This document shows positions 1 to 12,679 of a DNA stretch of 64,000 nt, in pieces. Made by a program: the position numbers and the translations under genes. The DNA lies in contig NC_088788.1 in the NCBI RefSeq assembly GCF_949628265.1, forward strand, positions 1,240,001-1,304,000, given 5' to 3'. Below the pieces are notes generated by a model. The model ran no database searches and was not told where the DNA came from. It saw only the letters and a program-made list of their open reading frames with translations. Positions within the stretch are counted from its first letter, which is position 1. Every line of letters begins with the position of its first letter. The DNA is from Cloeon dipterum (taxonomy: Eukaryota > Arthropoda > Insecta > Ephemeroptera > Baetidae).

Positions 1-2215
1 TTTAAACAAACTGAAGTAGATAAAATCGATTTACGATGCGGGAATTTAATTAATTCGGTATTTCAGGTACTCAGGGTCGGAATTAAAAATCACGGGAACT
101 AGTTTACACGATTTTCTCGACAGGAACGTGTCTAAAATGATTATTTAAACAAACTGAAATAGATAAAATCGATTTACGATGCGGGAATTTAATTAATTCG
201 GTATTTCAGGTACTCAGGGTCGGAATTAAAAATCACGGGAACTAGTTTACACGATTTTCTCGACAGGAACGTGTCTAAAATGATTATATAAACAAACTGA
301 AGTAAATAAAATCGATTTACGGTGCGGGAATTTAATTAATTAAATATTTCAGGCACTCAGGGTCGCAATTAAAAATCACGGGAACTAGTTTACACGATTT
401 TCTCGACAGGAACGTGTCTAAAATGATTATTTAAACAAACTGAAGTTAATAAAATCGATTTCCGATGCGGGAATTTAATTAATTAAATATTTCAGGCACT
501 CAGGGTCGCAATTTAAAATGACGGGAACTAGTTTACACGATTTTCTCGACAGGAACGTGTCTAAAATGATTATTTTAACAAACTGAAGTAAATAAAATCG
601 ATTTACGATGCGGGAATTTAATTAATTCGGTATTTCAGGTACTCAGGGTCGGAATTAAAAATCACGGGAACTAGTTTACACGATTTTCTCGACAGGAACG
701 TGTCTAAAATGATTATTTAAACAAACTTAAGTAAATAAAATCGATTTACGGTGCGGGAATTTAATTAATTAAATATTTCAGGCACTCAGGGTCGGAATTA
801 AAAATCACGGGAACTAGTTTACGCGATTTTCTCGACAGGAACGTGTCTAAAATGATTATTTAAACAAACTGAAGTAAATAAAATCGATTTACGATGCGGG
901 AATTTAATTAATTAAATATTTCAGGCACTCAGGGTCGGAATTAAAAATCACGGGAACTAGTTTACACGATTTTCTCGAATGGAATGTGTCTAAAATAATT
1001 ATTTAAACAAACTGAAGTAGATAAAATCGATTTACGATGCGGGAATTTAATTAATTCGGTATTTCAGGTACTCAGGGTCGGAATTAAAAATCACGGGAAC
1101 TAGTTTACACGATTTTCTCGACAGGAACGTGTCTAAAATGATTATTTAAACAAACTGAAATAGATAAAATCGATTTACGATGCGGGAATTTAATTAATTC
1201 GGTATTTCAGGTACTCAGGGTCGGAATTAAAAATCACGGGAACTAGTTTACACGATTTTCTCGACAGGAACGTGTCTAAAATGATTATTTAAACAAACTG
1301 AAGTAAATAAAATCGATTTCCGATGCGGGAATTTAATTAATTAAATATTTCAGGCACTCAGGGTTGCAATTTAAAATGACGGGAACTAGTTTACACGATT
1401 TTCTCGACAGGAACGTGTCTAAAATGATTATTTTAACAAACTGAAGTAAATAAAATCGATTTACGATGCGGGAATTTAATTAATTAAATATTTCAGGCAC
1501 TCAGGGTCGCAATTAAAAATCACGGGAACTAGTTTACACGATTTTCTCGACAGGAACGTGTCTAAAATGATTATTTAAACAAACTTAAGTAAATAAAATC
1601 GATTTACGGTGCGGGAATTTAATTAATTAAATATTTCAGGCACTCAGGGTCGGAATTAAAAATCACGGGAACTAGTTTACGCGATTTTCTCGACAGGAAC
1701 GTGTCTAAAATGATTATTTAAACAAACTGAAATAGATAAAATCGATTTACGATGCGGGAATTTAATTAATTCGGTATTTCAGGTACTCAGGGTCGGAATT
1801 AAAAATCACGGGAACTAGTTTACACGATTTTCTCGACAGGAACGTGTCTAAAATGATTATTTAAACAAACTGAAGTAAATAAAATCGATTTCCGATGCGG
1901 GAATTTAATTAATTAAATATTTCAGGCACTCAGGGTTGCAATTTAAAATGACGGGAACTAGTTTACACGATTTTCTCGACAGGAACGTGTCTAAAATGAT
2001 TATTTTAACAAACTGAAGTAAATAAAATCGATTTACGATGCGGGAATTTAATTAATTAAATATTTCAGGCACTCAGGGTCGCAATTAAAAATCACGGGAA
2101 CTAGTTTACACGATTTTCTCGACAGGAACGTGTCTAAAATGATTATATAAACAAACTGAAGTAAATAAAATCGATTTCCGATGCGGGAATTTAAAATTAA
2201 TTCGATATTTCTCAG
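1..2215. repeat. 143-bp satellite array, about 15.5 units, with higher-order structure
   Basis: Units begin at 1, 144, 287 and so on, every 143 bp, up to 2146; the last unit decays after about 2190. The array runs off the left window edge. Two main unit types alternate: one has TTCGGTATTTCAGGTACTC, the other TTAAATATTTCAGGCACTC. Units 9-11 (from 1145) match units 13-15 (from 1717), and units 1-2 match units 8-9. This shows higher-order copying in blocks of 4 and 7 units. No coding potential is visible. Confidence 0.97.
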
Positions 2216-3298
2216 TTAATCTCCAGTGAGGGAATTTTACTATTCATTAAAAACGTTCTCCATTCGTCAAAATGCAATAGAATTTAGGGAAATCCTATGT
2301 TTTGCAAATTGTTTTCTAGACGAAGGAGCTTTTAATTACAACACAATTGGTGTGATTATTGAGAACAACAAATAAATCTATAATTTATAAGAGTCACTAA
2401 AGACGATCTACTGCTAACCAAGCCGTAAAGAAATATTTTTTTATTAAAAAAAATACAATGCAGAAATTCCGGTGATGGTGCGTCACGTACGGTTTTATTG
2501 CCTTTTCTAACAAATTTAATAGCTTTCAACAATATTTTTATGTGGTTTTCCTCTAGCAGACATTTATTTCTCTTTTTTTGTAAAAACAATCAGTCTCTCA
2601 ACTCGTGTTTAATTTAAATTTTTCTTCGTGTCAAACCAATGTTTGTCTTTAAATAGAAGCGTACTCGGAAAAATGGCAACAGTAAATTTCGTTTGAGTGA
2701 CTTCGTTTTCTTTTCAATAACAAATGCATCTTTTGGATAAACATTTTGAGACTGATAACTCGTAATCAGCTCTTCTGCTGCGTTATTTGAAGCACGTTTA
2801 AAAACGCCAACTTTGCATTGAACGTTCAGAAGGTGGATCGACAAACACACGCTCGCACGCACTCCCATCAAAAGCCCTTTAGAAGCACGAAAAGTCGGCT
2901 GGGTTCTGCTTCTTGTCGGACTATTCTCCCTGCTAACATCGAATATATGGGTAATTTTTTCTCGAAGAAAAAAAATGATTTTAAGAAATAAGTGTTCCCA
3001 GGGAGAGCAGTCCGGCCAAGAGCAGAACCCAGCCTGACTATTCAACCATTCAGTCCAGCAGGAGGGCTGCGCTTGCGAACCGCCGCTACTTTGTACAAAA
3101 GATACGAAAGGTAAAATGATTTTTCAATTTTCTATATCGCTGAGCGTGAATTAATATTTTTTAATACGTTAAACCTATTTGTAGGCGGTTTCTAGTTTTG
3201 TCAAATTTTTAGCTACAATTTTATATTTATTTTCCTCCCGATTTTAAATGAATTTTGAACAAGCCAATTTATATATTTTTTTATTTTGTCGCAACTGA
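2216..3298. other. Non-coding DNA, no gene seen
   Basis: AT-rich sequence between the satellite and the first fold-back element. Open frames here (for example 2614-3045 on the minus strand) have no recognisable protein similarity and no splice context. I see nothing functional. Confidence 0.6.
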
Positions 3299-3683
3299 CC
3301 AGTTGCATAAACCCTTAGTTATTGAAGCCGCCAACAGATGGCGCAACCACAGACTTTCTTAAAAATTTTGTTTTAAGCGGTTTTAAGGCATTTCAGACTC
3401 AATCTAGCTAATTAGTATTCTTCAATTAATTTGCTTTTTTTTGACGTGCTGAAAACCAAAATTGGTTCAGCCATTTGCCGTAGAAACGTTGGAAAATTTT
3501 TTTATTTCAAAAAATAGTTTTTCACGACTCTACGGCGATTGGCTGAACCGATTTTGGTTTTCAGAACGTCAAAAATTAGCAAATTAACTGAAGAATGCAC
3601 AGTAGCTAGCCAGAGTCTGAAATCGCAGCGGAAGTGCCTTAAAATCGAAAGTCTACGGTGGCGCCATCAGTTTATGCAACTGG
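3299..3683. repeat. Fold-back element, family C, copy 1
   Basis: The left end CCAGTTGCATAAAC is the inverse of the right end GTTTATGCAACTGG. The arms go on through GCCGCCAACAGATGGCGC and TGGTGGCGCCATC-like sequence to a centre near 3495, with both arms sharing the GAAAACCAAAAT...GGTTCAGCC block. A second, better-preserved copy lies at 46541-46928. It looks like a long-inverted-repeat MITE without coding capacity. Confidence 0.85.
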
Positions 3684-3849
3684 TGAAATCTCCAGCAGGA
3701 AGAGAAAAACAGTCCAAAACGATCTAAATTCCCATTAAAAGCGTTTCATCTTGTCGTAGAAACCATAATATAACTGATTTTGTTTTTGTTCTCAGACAAT
3801 CCCATGTACACACTTCGGAAACCGGTGCCATGAACCTTGCCGTCAACGG

Positions 3850-4926
3850 AACAGACCTTGTCAGACATTCATCTCTTGGATGCAAGTGGTTTATTCAATC
3901 TTCCTTTGCGATTAAATTGCTAATTCAATTCCAAACATATTTATAGGCTTGCCTGGAGACGGGAAAAAAGTCTCCATAGACTTCATTGCTTTCGTGGAAT
4001 TAAAGATTTGCGTGGAGGTGACAAAATTCGACCTCAATGACATGTGCATCTGTGTGGCGTTAGAAATTACTTGGACATTTTATTTGGACCGATCGATGAT
4101 CATGTGTGTTGTTTCGAATTGTTATGGCAGCTTGCGGGAAATATGGCGACAATTCTGTTGGCCGCAGATGAAGATTGAGGAAGCCGTAATGCACGTATTT
4201 GAATAATTAATGTGCGTCTTTTATTGTAACGAAGTCTTGCGTACTTTTCGTGAATAAGTGCATTTTGAAGCGTGCTTGAAACTGGAACAATTTGACGTGA
4301 GTACCATGACCTTATGCGTTGCATTGGAGGTCACATGCACGTATGAGAGCATCCTAGAGAAAGAGTGAGTTTTCCATTTGATATAATAAGGATCAAATGG
4401 AAACACACACTTTTTTTCTATGATCCTCCCAAACGTCCAAGTGATTTACGATGGAATACATACGTTCAAGATCCTGATGTCAAATTGTTCGCGTTCCAAG
4501 CACGCATCAAACTTCACGTATTTCACGAAAACTACGCAGGTCCTCATTAGAATAAAAGACACATGTTAATTATTCGGGTACATGAGTTATGATTTCCTCA
4601 ATCTTCATCTGCGGCCAACAGAATTGTCGCCATTTCCCGCAAGCTGCGATAACAATTCGAAACACCACTCTCGATCTACGATCGGTCCAAATAAAATGCG
4701 TCCAAGTAATTTCTAACTCGACACAGATGCACAATGTCGTTGATGTCTAATGATATCACCTCGACGCAAATCTTCAATTCGACGAACGCAACGAAGTCTA
4801 AGAAGAATTTCTTCTGCTCTCCATGCAAGCCTATAAATTGGTTTGAAATTGAATTAGCAATTTAATCGCAAAAGACAGATTGAATAAATCACTTGCCTCC
4901 AAGAGATGACTGTCTGACACGGTCTT
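3850..4926. repeat. Imperfect palindrome of about 1.1 kb
   Basis: The left arm (3850 to about 4385) and right arm (about 4390 to 4926) are inverted copies. Matching blocks include GGCGACAATTCTGTTGGCCGCAG on the left (from about 4143) against its reverse complement near 4613, and GATTAAATTGCTAATTCAATT (about 3910) against its inverse near 4850. The arms differ by many substitutions and small indels. The centre is TTCCATTTGATATAATAAGGATCAAATGGAA, itself a hairpin. Short open frames inside are not convincing genes. Confidence 0.85.
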
Positions 4927-5955
4927 CTGCGTTACCACTCTTGTAGTTCACGAAATCTACGCAGACGAAGATTGATATACATGTATTCAAATAATCAATA
5001 TATATTTCTGCTATTGCAATGAGTGCGCTCGTGTTTCATTTGATTAACTGAACCAGGACACAAGTAGCGAAATTTTAATTATTTGGAAGAGCTTTTCAAT
5101 AATTAAGAAATGAAGAGCGAAAAGGTTTTGGTAACACATTTCAACTTTCCTCGATCCCTTTTCTATAGTTTTAACCCGCCCTATTTGTCACATCTTTAAA
5201 GAAATTAATTTTATTCCTACGAACGATGGAATGAATTGCCTTTAAATTAGGAAAATTTTTAAATAAAAATCGACATATTTCATAGTGGATAAAAAGTAAT
5301 CAAATAAGAGTACTTTTGTTCTTTCAATTTAATACAACTACCTTTTTATTTAGGGATTCTGCAACCTGCTCGGCACGACAGCTGCGAAGGTTGCATACGT
5401 TTGCCTACATGATGCGAGTCTTAAAGTGGATATAAATACAGGGCGCCATTTTAAAATTATTGTAATTGTTTTTCAACAATTTGCAATAATAAAAATATAG
5501 TTTACATTCAAATTTTTCCAATATTATCTAAAATTTCCAGCGCTTGAGCACATTTTCTTGGCATTTTTAAGAGCCCTGCTGTAATAATGATAAAATAATT
5601 GCATCTTGAAGATTTAAACCATTGAAGCTGTTTGTTTTAAAAATCAGATTTTATGATTTAAACAAAAATCTAGGAAAAAAGCCAAATTTATAGTCATAAT
5701 AATAACGTTGATCGGCCAAAGAGCAGCATTTAAAGAAAAAAATCATAAAAATACTGTCCTCAATTTAGACAATTTAGTAATCTGTCTTAAAAATAAATCA
5801 AAATAGAATTTAATAAATTAAAAATGCATTCAGATGATAAATATATTTGTATTTTTTTATTCAACCCTTGATAATCGAGTATTTACTACAATATTTTATA
5901 TCACAAAATAATAAACAACATAGACACTCAATAAATAGGTTAAACACGGAGTTTG
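4927..5955. other. Non-coding DNA, no gene seen
   Basis: AT-rich intergenic sequence. A stretch near 5515-5600 (AAAATTTCCAGCGCTTGAGC...) is shared with sequence near 45815-45840, so part of it is an old dispersed repeat. Confidence 0.5.
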
Positions 5956-6065
5956 GAGAGGCGTTCGTGCCCATTGTTCCTCGGCGCACGCTTATCTTAA
6001 GACTGGAGAGACCTGCTCTCGCGTCAGGGATGAGAGCACCTGGAAAGGAGGGCGCCGAGCCTCTC
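5956..6065. other. Candidate structured RNA element, GC-rich
   Basis: Three nested inverted repeats can pair: GAGAGGC (5956-5962) with GCCTCTC (6059-6065), CTCGGCGC (5980-5987) with GCGCCGAG (6052-6059), and TGCTCTC (6014-6020) with GAGAGCA (6032-6038). The block is GC-rich inside AT-rich DNA, just past the stop codon of the minus-strand phospholipase gene. It lies beyond the first minus-strand AATAAA (6092-6097) but before a second one (5856-5861). It could be a 3'UTR structure or a small RNA; I do not recognise a known family. Confidence 0.35.
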
Positions 6066-6242
6066 TCTACACACGCAGGTGAGCAGCGACCTTTATTGCG
6101 TCGGGTCAATCGACAAAATGGCAAGAGATGCGGTTCAACATGTACAAGAAAATGGCAATAGTAGAAAGGTCATTCCCTGAGCACCCATTCCTCATTAAAT
6201 AAAAATCAGTTGTACATCTCAAAAACTATCGCCAAACTTTGG

Positions 6243-9200
6243 TCATCTGCCCAGGCGTCTGGTCATTTTTTTCGGTTTCCAAGATTTCGAGTTTTGCCTC
6301 GTGACCAAGTAAGGTTTTTCTGAGGACGGACACAAGAACTTCTTGAACAGCGGCTTCCACGTCGTGCTTTTCGCCCACGGCGGCTCGAAAAGGTTGTTCC
6401 AAAGGGTGTTGGCCGCTGAAAAAAATTAATAAATAAGTAATAAAGGTGAAACGCTTACTCTGACGAAGTTTCTGAGCCCACCATTCGATTCCTGAGGTTC
6501 GAATTAGGCGAAATTGACGTTTTTTCCATTAAAAAAGTGCAGCGCGACGTGCGAACTTTTTTCCCGCCAAAAGAATATGAATGCGAGAACTGCGCATGCG
6601 TCAGAGCTTGACAAAGAAGTCATTCGTACAGGCGGTCTCTCTGCAAGTGCTCAAACCAGCTCTCACGCATGCGCACTACTCGAAAATACGTTCATTTTGT
6701 TTTGGCGGGAAAAAAAATTCGCACGTTGCGCTGGACTTTTTTAACGGAAAAAAACATCTAATTTACCTAATTCGACCATCAGGAATCGATTGGTGTGCTC
6801 AGAAACTTCGTCAAAGACGATATTCAACTAAATTCGGTAAATGTGGGCGTGGTTCCTAGGAATTTTTGAGAAGGAGGCGTGGCACGTGTTGCAAAGCTTG
6901 GTGTAATCGTAAAATTGAGAGAAAAATCGATGGAATTTTGGAATGGAGGGCGTGGTTATCCGGAGAACGGAAAAGGAGGCGTGGCACGAAAAAAATTTAA
7001 CGATTTTACTGAGAGAACTCGTGGCAATCTCGAATTGGGGGCGTGATTTTTAGGAAAATTATAAAAGAAGGTTCACAAAGAGCGGGAAAATAAATAAACT
7101 CGACTCAGAATTCCCGGAAAAATTTTTATATAGGGGCCGTTATTTTAAAAAAACCATGTCGTACCGACGGCATGAAGCTTTTGCGAGAAGTGGAAACAGT
7201 CGACGGCGAGGTAGGAGTAATCCGTGGTCAACAAGCCGTTGTTTAGCCTCACGGACGGGAAAAGGATGTCTTGATAAGTTGGCTGGAATTCGAGCGCAAA
7301 GTCATCTCGCCCGTCGTACCTTTTACTCTCCACCTATAAATTACGTTGGCATTAATCTTCAAACCTTGTACATTTGGCTAACTCAACAGAAAACTGGTTT
7401 TGTCTTCTCGTTTATCAAAAGGCCGACGAGAATTTTTGGTCGCCGCCATGATGAGCAAACATTATGTCACGTTTTTAAAGAGTAAATAACCTCACTTACC
7501 AGCATTTGTTCGACTCTTTGAAACTGTCTCGTCATCAGCGTAACATTTCGGAGCTTTTCGGCTTCGTTGCCGCCGAAGAGACAAGAACACACAATCGGCA
7601 GAATGGAGAGACACAGGTTCGGCAAGTCGCGCATCTTGGCGTAGCTTGGGATGTCTGCAAAAAGAATTTTTTGCACGTGTTTGTATTTTTTATTTGTTTA
7701 AAACGCACATTTGGGTCGGATATATTGGATTTTTAGGGCAGGAAGTGCAAGTGCTTTGCGGCTAGCAAGCCACAAAAGCGTGCAAAAGAGGTTACAATAG
7801 ATAAGCAGGAAGATCAAAATAAGGAAACTGGAATTTCCGCTTTACAAAAATGCATTTTTTGACAGGGTTCGAGTTTTTATGGTCTTGTCCGACCTAGGGA
7901 CGACTCTTATATTAGGTTCCCTGCGTCAAAACTAATTTTTTAACTCTGAAAATAGACCCAAAAATCAGAAAAAATTCAAAATGGTGGTGATGGCGGCGGA
8001 AAATGGTCCTAAAAGACGCAGAATTTTACGGCGAGTCTGATTAAATTTAGTTTTTTACTCTGCGACCCACAGGAGCCGAGTTAATAATTTTTTAAGTTGA
8101 AAAAAACGCGATTTGGGACATTTCAAATTTTGGTTTTCGGGGCCCAGGCGGGGTCCTGTGGGCCCAATGGTTCTGATTTGAGTACCAATCGATGCCCCTT
8201 GGTAGGGCGCGTCCGCCCGTGTGCGGTTTTCCAAAATCGAACCATTTTTCGAATTTTAACGAATTTCTTTCTGCCAATTTTTCAAAAAAGTCGAAATTTC
8301 CTTAAATTGGTTTAATTTTGATTAAAATTCACCCGTTCCTCCGATCGTCGCCCACGACCCCTCATCAGACACGTCTTGGACAGGAGCATTGTCCTGAGTT
8401 ACTCTTACAACCTTTTTCAGGGTACCCCGACCTGAGATCCGCTCCCAGACCGGTTTTTCTTGCTTCTTCTTTACATTCGTGATTCGTGCACATTTCGCGA
8501 TACTCAGCGATGATTTTTCATGCTTGCTTGTAACCGACCTTCCTCAGGTCGCATGACCAGTGCGCCATCGCACAAATTTAAAGTCTATTGGTCAATTTGG
8601 CCGCCTAGACGGATCTATTCCCAAGGCGTGCAAATAATAATCCTCTTAAGAATAATTAATAACAGACTTACAAGGAGCAGAGACGAGGTTGACAAACGCC
8701 TTTGGCACGTGTTCATACAGATAGTCGAGCGTCTTCTGCAGATTTTTCATGTGCGTGTCGGCGCCTTGGCTTGGGTTGTAGCAGTAGTCGCTGCAAAGAT
8801 CGTTCGTGCCGATCCACACAGTGATTAGCTGAAATTCAAATTCAAGCAATGCTCTTTTTTCGGGAAAATAAATAAAAGCTATACCTTCCAGCTGTTTTGG
8901 AAGTCGATCTTTCGGTCCGCTCGCATCCGCCGGACCAGCTCGACGGCCTCGAAGGGCAGGTCCTGGTCCATGGCGCCGTTCACAGCCACGTTGAAGCGCG
9001 CGTTCGGCGTCTGCGAGAGGCCGTCGCCGAGCGAGTAGCCCGTCAGGTTCGAGTTGTACTCCTTCAGGATGTTGGGCAGCGTCAGGTACTGCCGCCAGTT
9101 GCCCTGACCACCTAAAATCACACACAAGACGCCTTTATTTAAGCGATTTTAAGGAAATTAAAATACACTCATTTTGGAAATAAGGAAAAATTCACCCCCT

Positions 9201-10096
9201 GGGGATGAGGGTTGGTTTCAACCCCCCTAAAAATGCATTGCTATTCAATTAGATACTTAAATGATGCTGAAAAATGCGTGAAAATAGTGTTTTTGGTAAT
9301 TTGAATATAATTTTGGGGTTTAAAAACTCGTTTTTCGAAATTTAAATTCTAATTTCTCAAAAACGCGGGCAAACCAAATCACCATTTTTTTATATGTTTT
9401 TTCTCATTAAATAAGGCACATTTTGGCTATCTCGAAAATAAATATTTTTGTTTCCTTCGATATTCTATAATTTCTTGAAATCTTTAGTTAAATGTTAGTG
9501 ACCTTGACCTTTGACCTAGGAAGTTTGTCAACGTGGCAAAGTTGTTGGAAATTTAATGTAGATCATTTTAGGCTCCTTATTAATCAATTTATTTTAACTC
9601 TAACTATTTTTACAAAATTCCCAATAATTATTATTTTTTTACCTCCGTTCCAAGACATGCCTCTGTTGTCTATGGTGAGCACATCATAGAAGGTCCTGGC
9701 GACGGCTCCAGTGGCCGCCGAGAGGCTGTCCCCGATGGTGGCCACCACGTCGATGTCTCCTGGCCGCAGCTGGTGGACTGAGCTTGGCCGCTCCTTCGAA
9801 CGCTCGCCTGCACCTTTGGCGCACGGGAAAGGCACACTGCCAGGAATCACAGCTTGCTTTTCATTCTGTAAAACGTCGATTTTATTTTTTTGTTGCATTG
9901 CATTTTTTGTCAATATTAATATTTCAATTATTAGTTCTCCAGTATAATTAAAAAATATTAATATTGTTTCATCATCTTAACAAAAAAAAAGAAAATAATT
10001 AATTTCTACCTTGATGTCGAGGTATGGTACGAAGAGGGCGTGGGCAGCAGTGACGAGGACCAGCGTGCGCAGCAGCAGCACCTTCGGCGACAGCAT
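6243..10096 (-). CDS. Phospholipase B1-like secreted GDSL/SGNH esterase
   Basis: Coding exons (minus strand): 10096-10010, 9865-9643, 9111-8885, 8828-8672, 7654-7500, 7333-7165, 6415-6243. All junctions are GT-AG and in frame, giving 396 residues. The first exon encodes a signal peptide (MLSPKVLLLRTLVLVTAAHA), so the product is probably secreted. Residues 73-77 (IGDSL) hold the nucleophile Ser76; GTND and D328-x2-H331 (DCFHFS) complete the SGNH/GDSL catalytic set. The ending HAVAANTLWNN is characteristic of the PLB1 family, which removes acyl chains from phospholipids. Mammalian PLB1 has four such domains and a membrane anchor; this protein has one domain and no C-terminal membrane segment, as in arthropod homologues. 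The sixth intron holds a family A repeat, and the second an unrelated dispersed repeat. Confidence 0.92.
6461..7145. repeat. Fold-back element, family A, copy 1, with body fragment
   Basis: The hairpin part (6461-6820) starts TGACGAAGTTTCTGAGCCCACC and ends with the inverse CAGAAACTTCGTCAAAGACG. It carries TTTCCCGCCAAAA near 6560, GGCGGGAAAA near 6704, TGCGCATGCG at 6591-6600 and CGCATGCGCA at 6666-6675. Sequence to about 7145 matches the body of the long copy at 54994-55877 (GGGCGTGGTT and AGGCGTGGCACG motifs). It lies in an intron of the phospholipase gene and stops just short of an exon. Confidence 0.85.
7920..8500. repeat. Dispersed repeat, family I, intronic
   Basis: Parts of this intron (GGTTTTCGGGGCCCAGG..., and CCTTTTTCAGGGTACC... 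near 8410) recur at 12680-13020 and 49380-49520. Boundaries are approximate. No coding capacity is visible. Confidence 0.5.
9170..9515. repeat. Dispersed repeat, family E, intronic fragment
   Basis: Contains CACCCCCTGGGGATGAGGGTTG and GTGACCTTGACCTTTGACCTAGGA, motifs shared with 11230-11280, 37840-37920, 51800-52480 and 60340-61430. It lies in the second intron of the phospholipase gene. Confidence 0.5.
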
Positions 10097-10599
10097 TCTG
10101 CGGACAGGACGGCATTTTGGTCAAACTCTGGTCATCATTATTTCGACGCAGCAAAGACGAGCGCGGCGCCCGACCGACTGCCGCACTCGCAAACGCAAAC
10201 GTAACGCGGGCGAGGAAAGTTTTTGTTTTCGCGAAGGGCCACTAGTTTTTGCGAGAGCGGCTGCCCTCGCCACCGCAATTCAGTTTCACCTAATAGTGGC
10301 GTTTCGTTTGCAAAATTATTGGATAACGATCATGACTCGACCGCGCGCACCGGAAGCACCGCAGATAGCGTCGCAATTGGACGCAGGTGCTGAAATCTTT
10401 GGCCCCATCGCTTCATACAATTGGTTATTTATTTATTTTCTGCAATTTCTAGCTCTTTATAGCGATGTTGTCTAGGAGGATACAAATTAATTATAATAAT
10501 TTAGCCACGTATAACAGAATTAATTTAATAAATCAGTCTCTTCTAAAGAGTTTAAAACGATTTTTGAAAGGAATTAATTTGATGAAATGGCACGGGTCG

Positions 10600-11330
10600 G
10601 AGGACAAATTTAGCTGCTGTTCAGGGGAGGTTGAGACGAGTCAAATTAAGGGTAGTTTTTGCAATTTTGATGGTTAAAATAGCAAAAAAAAATTAAAAAA
10701 ACGGATAATTCGTATTTTTAAACATTTTAAATTCAAAATCTCCGGTTCTAACCATCAGAATTGTAAAAACTACTCATCATTGGACTTTTATCAACCTCCC
10801 TTGACCAGCTAAAGGGTTTAGGGGTGCTTACCCCCGTCCCTTTCCAACCCCTGCTAAAAATTAAATAAGAAAAGAGAAAAAAATTAATTTTTTCATTTTT
10901 CAAAGGGGTTGCGTTGATTTAAATAAATTTTGGAGGGTGAACAACCCCTTCAGTTGGTCAGGGGAGGTTTAGATGAGTCTAACGATAGGTAGTTTTCGCA
11001 ATTCTGATGGTTAGAACCTAAGATTTGGAGCTGGCAATATTCGCAAAACACGAAAAAGTTAAAAAATTTGTGTCTTTTTGGGTTCGAAGGAGAATTTCTT
11101 GAAAACTAGAAGGATCGCGGCTCTGAAATTTTGACACAAGTTCAGAAATGTCATGGGACAACTTTTAAACCAATTTTCAAATTTTCAATATCCTGAAATA
11201 ATTTCAAATATTTTAATTAGAAACTAAAATTGACATTGGTGACCTTTTACCTTGACCTAGGACATATAATTTAGTGTTAATTCGATAGGGCTAAGCGAGA
11301 GAAATCCAGAACACACCTTATTTTTTAGAT
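10600..11330. repeat. Dispersed repeat, family E, inverted block
   Basis: Two copies of GGGGAGGTT(G/T)AGA(C/T)GAGTC (near 10624 and 10962) and inverted TAACCATCAGAATTG flank CTTACCCCCGTCCC. The same motifs recur at 51730-52560, 60360-61200 and 63750-64000. The run ends with CCTTTTACCTTGACCTAGGA. Confidence 0.65.
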
Positions 11331-12679
11331 TAAACCACGGAGAAATGAGATACTGTGGTTTTATAGTATCCAAAATATTCCAAAACTGATAAAAGATTGA
11401 TTTTTGTAGTAAATTTTGTTAAATTTACCAGTTTCCTCTTTTTTCCCGTGAAATTTGGTCATTACTCTATCTAAAAATACCAAAGAGAAATTTTGTTTGT
11501 AAAGTAAATCTAAATAGAGGAAAATAAATTAGATAATTCCCTAAATTGCTTTAATTTTCAGTCTCTCATTGTAATTTCCGTCTTTAAAATGACGTTATGT
11601 TTAAAGAAGAGATCATTATTAAGATAATTATGCGAGGATGCCATCAGCATTTTGTCTCATCCTCAAATATTTGCATATCGAGCAAAAAAAATGGTTCCGT
11701 CTCGTCCAGCAGCAGCTTTGGAAGCATTAAAATGCGTAATATATAATTTTTAATTTTATTTGCACTCGTGGCACAGTGCCACCGCGAATAAAAGGTATGA
11801 CTAGACAGAAATCGAGTGACAGCCTTGGCGAATTCGAATGAATTGGAGAGGAAAAATGGCGAGACGCACTCGAGACACTCGCGGAGCGAGTGATGCAGTT
11901 TCAAAGAGTTAATTAATATTTTGCTCGTTGCAAATCGAATCGTGAGAGGAACACGAAAATTATTGCAGCCGAGCAGCCCTTCGCCTTGGCATCATTTCTA
12001 CATTTATTGTTCAGTTTTTAAGTGATGCCGCGCTGACGCAATTGATTTTTCATTTGGCAAAATCTTTATTGATATTATATTAATCTTCTAGAAGATTCCA
12101 AACAATTTTGTCGCTCTCCTGACGCATTATTTATTTTGTTTGATGCATGGTCACCAAAAATAAAAAGGGAAATGACCATCGCAACCTTTGAATTGATGCC
12201 CTATAATTTGGAGAGGTATTTGTTTTCGTTATTTGATATACAGGAAGTGATTTGATTATGCAAATGGCGTGTTGTGAGTATAAAACGCATCTGCCGTCGT
12301 TATAAATACGCTGGAGCAGTTGACGACCTCAAGATCCAAGCCAACAAGGCCGCCCGGACTCGCGCATTTCCTTTTTCCACGCCGGGCGTTAGCACAATTT
12401 GGTGCAAAAACCACAACTTGCTGACGATTGATAGCATTCTTACGATCCAGTTGCGGCTATAATTTTCGGATATACTTCTAGTTTAAATCACATAATTGGC
12501 GGCTTGGACACGCACCGTTGATTTCCTCATTGGCCATTACCCACTGTTTCTACGAGTTAATTAGGTAAACACAATTATTTCTGCTTCATATCCTTCAGTT
12601 AAAAATAAGTCCTAATTAGATAATGCATTCTTCTTGGTGTTTTAAGCACTTCTAAACAGAGAAGGAAATTTTAAAGAGT
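11331..12679. other. Non-coding DNA with a possible TATA promoter
   Basis: No gene is recognised. GAGTATAAAACGC (about 12276) and GTTATAAATACGC (about 12299) are good TATA boxes, and GCAGTTG about 17-18 bases past the second box is a weak initiator. A GC-richer stretch follows (12320-12440) but has no convincing reading frame. If this is a promoter, it serves a plus-strand transcript whose exons I cannot find. Confidence 0.3.

Noticed and set aside
1-2215. Regular repeats suggestive of a CRISPR array
   Set aside because: Whole 143-bp units repeat without unique spacers; this is satellite DNA in an animal genome.
2614-3045. Minus-strand open frame of 143 codons
   Set aside because: No conserved domain, no splice context and odd composition; probably chance.
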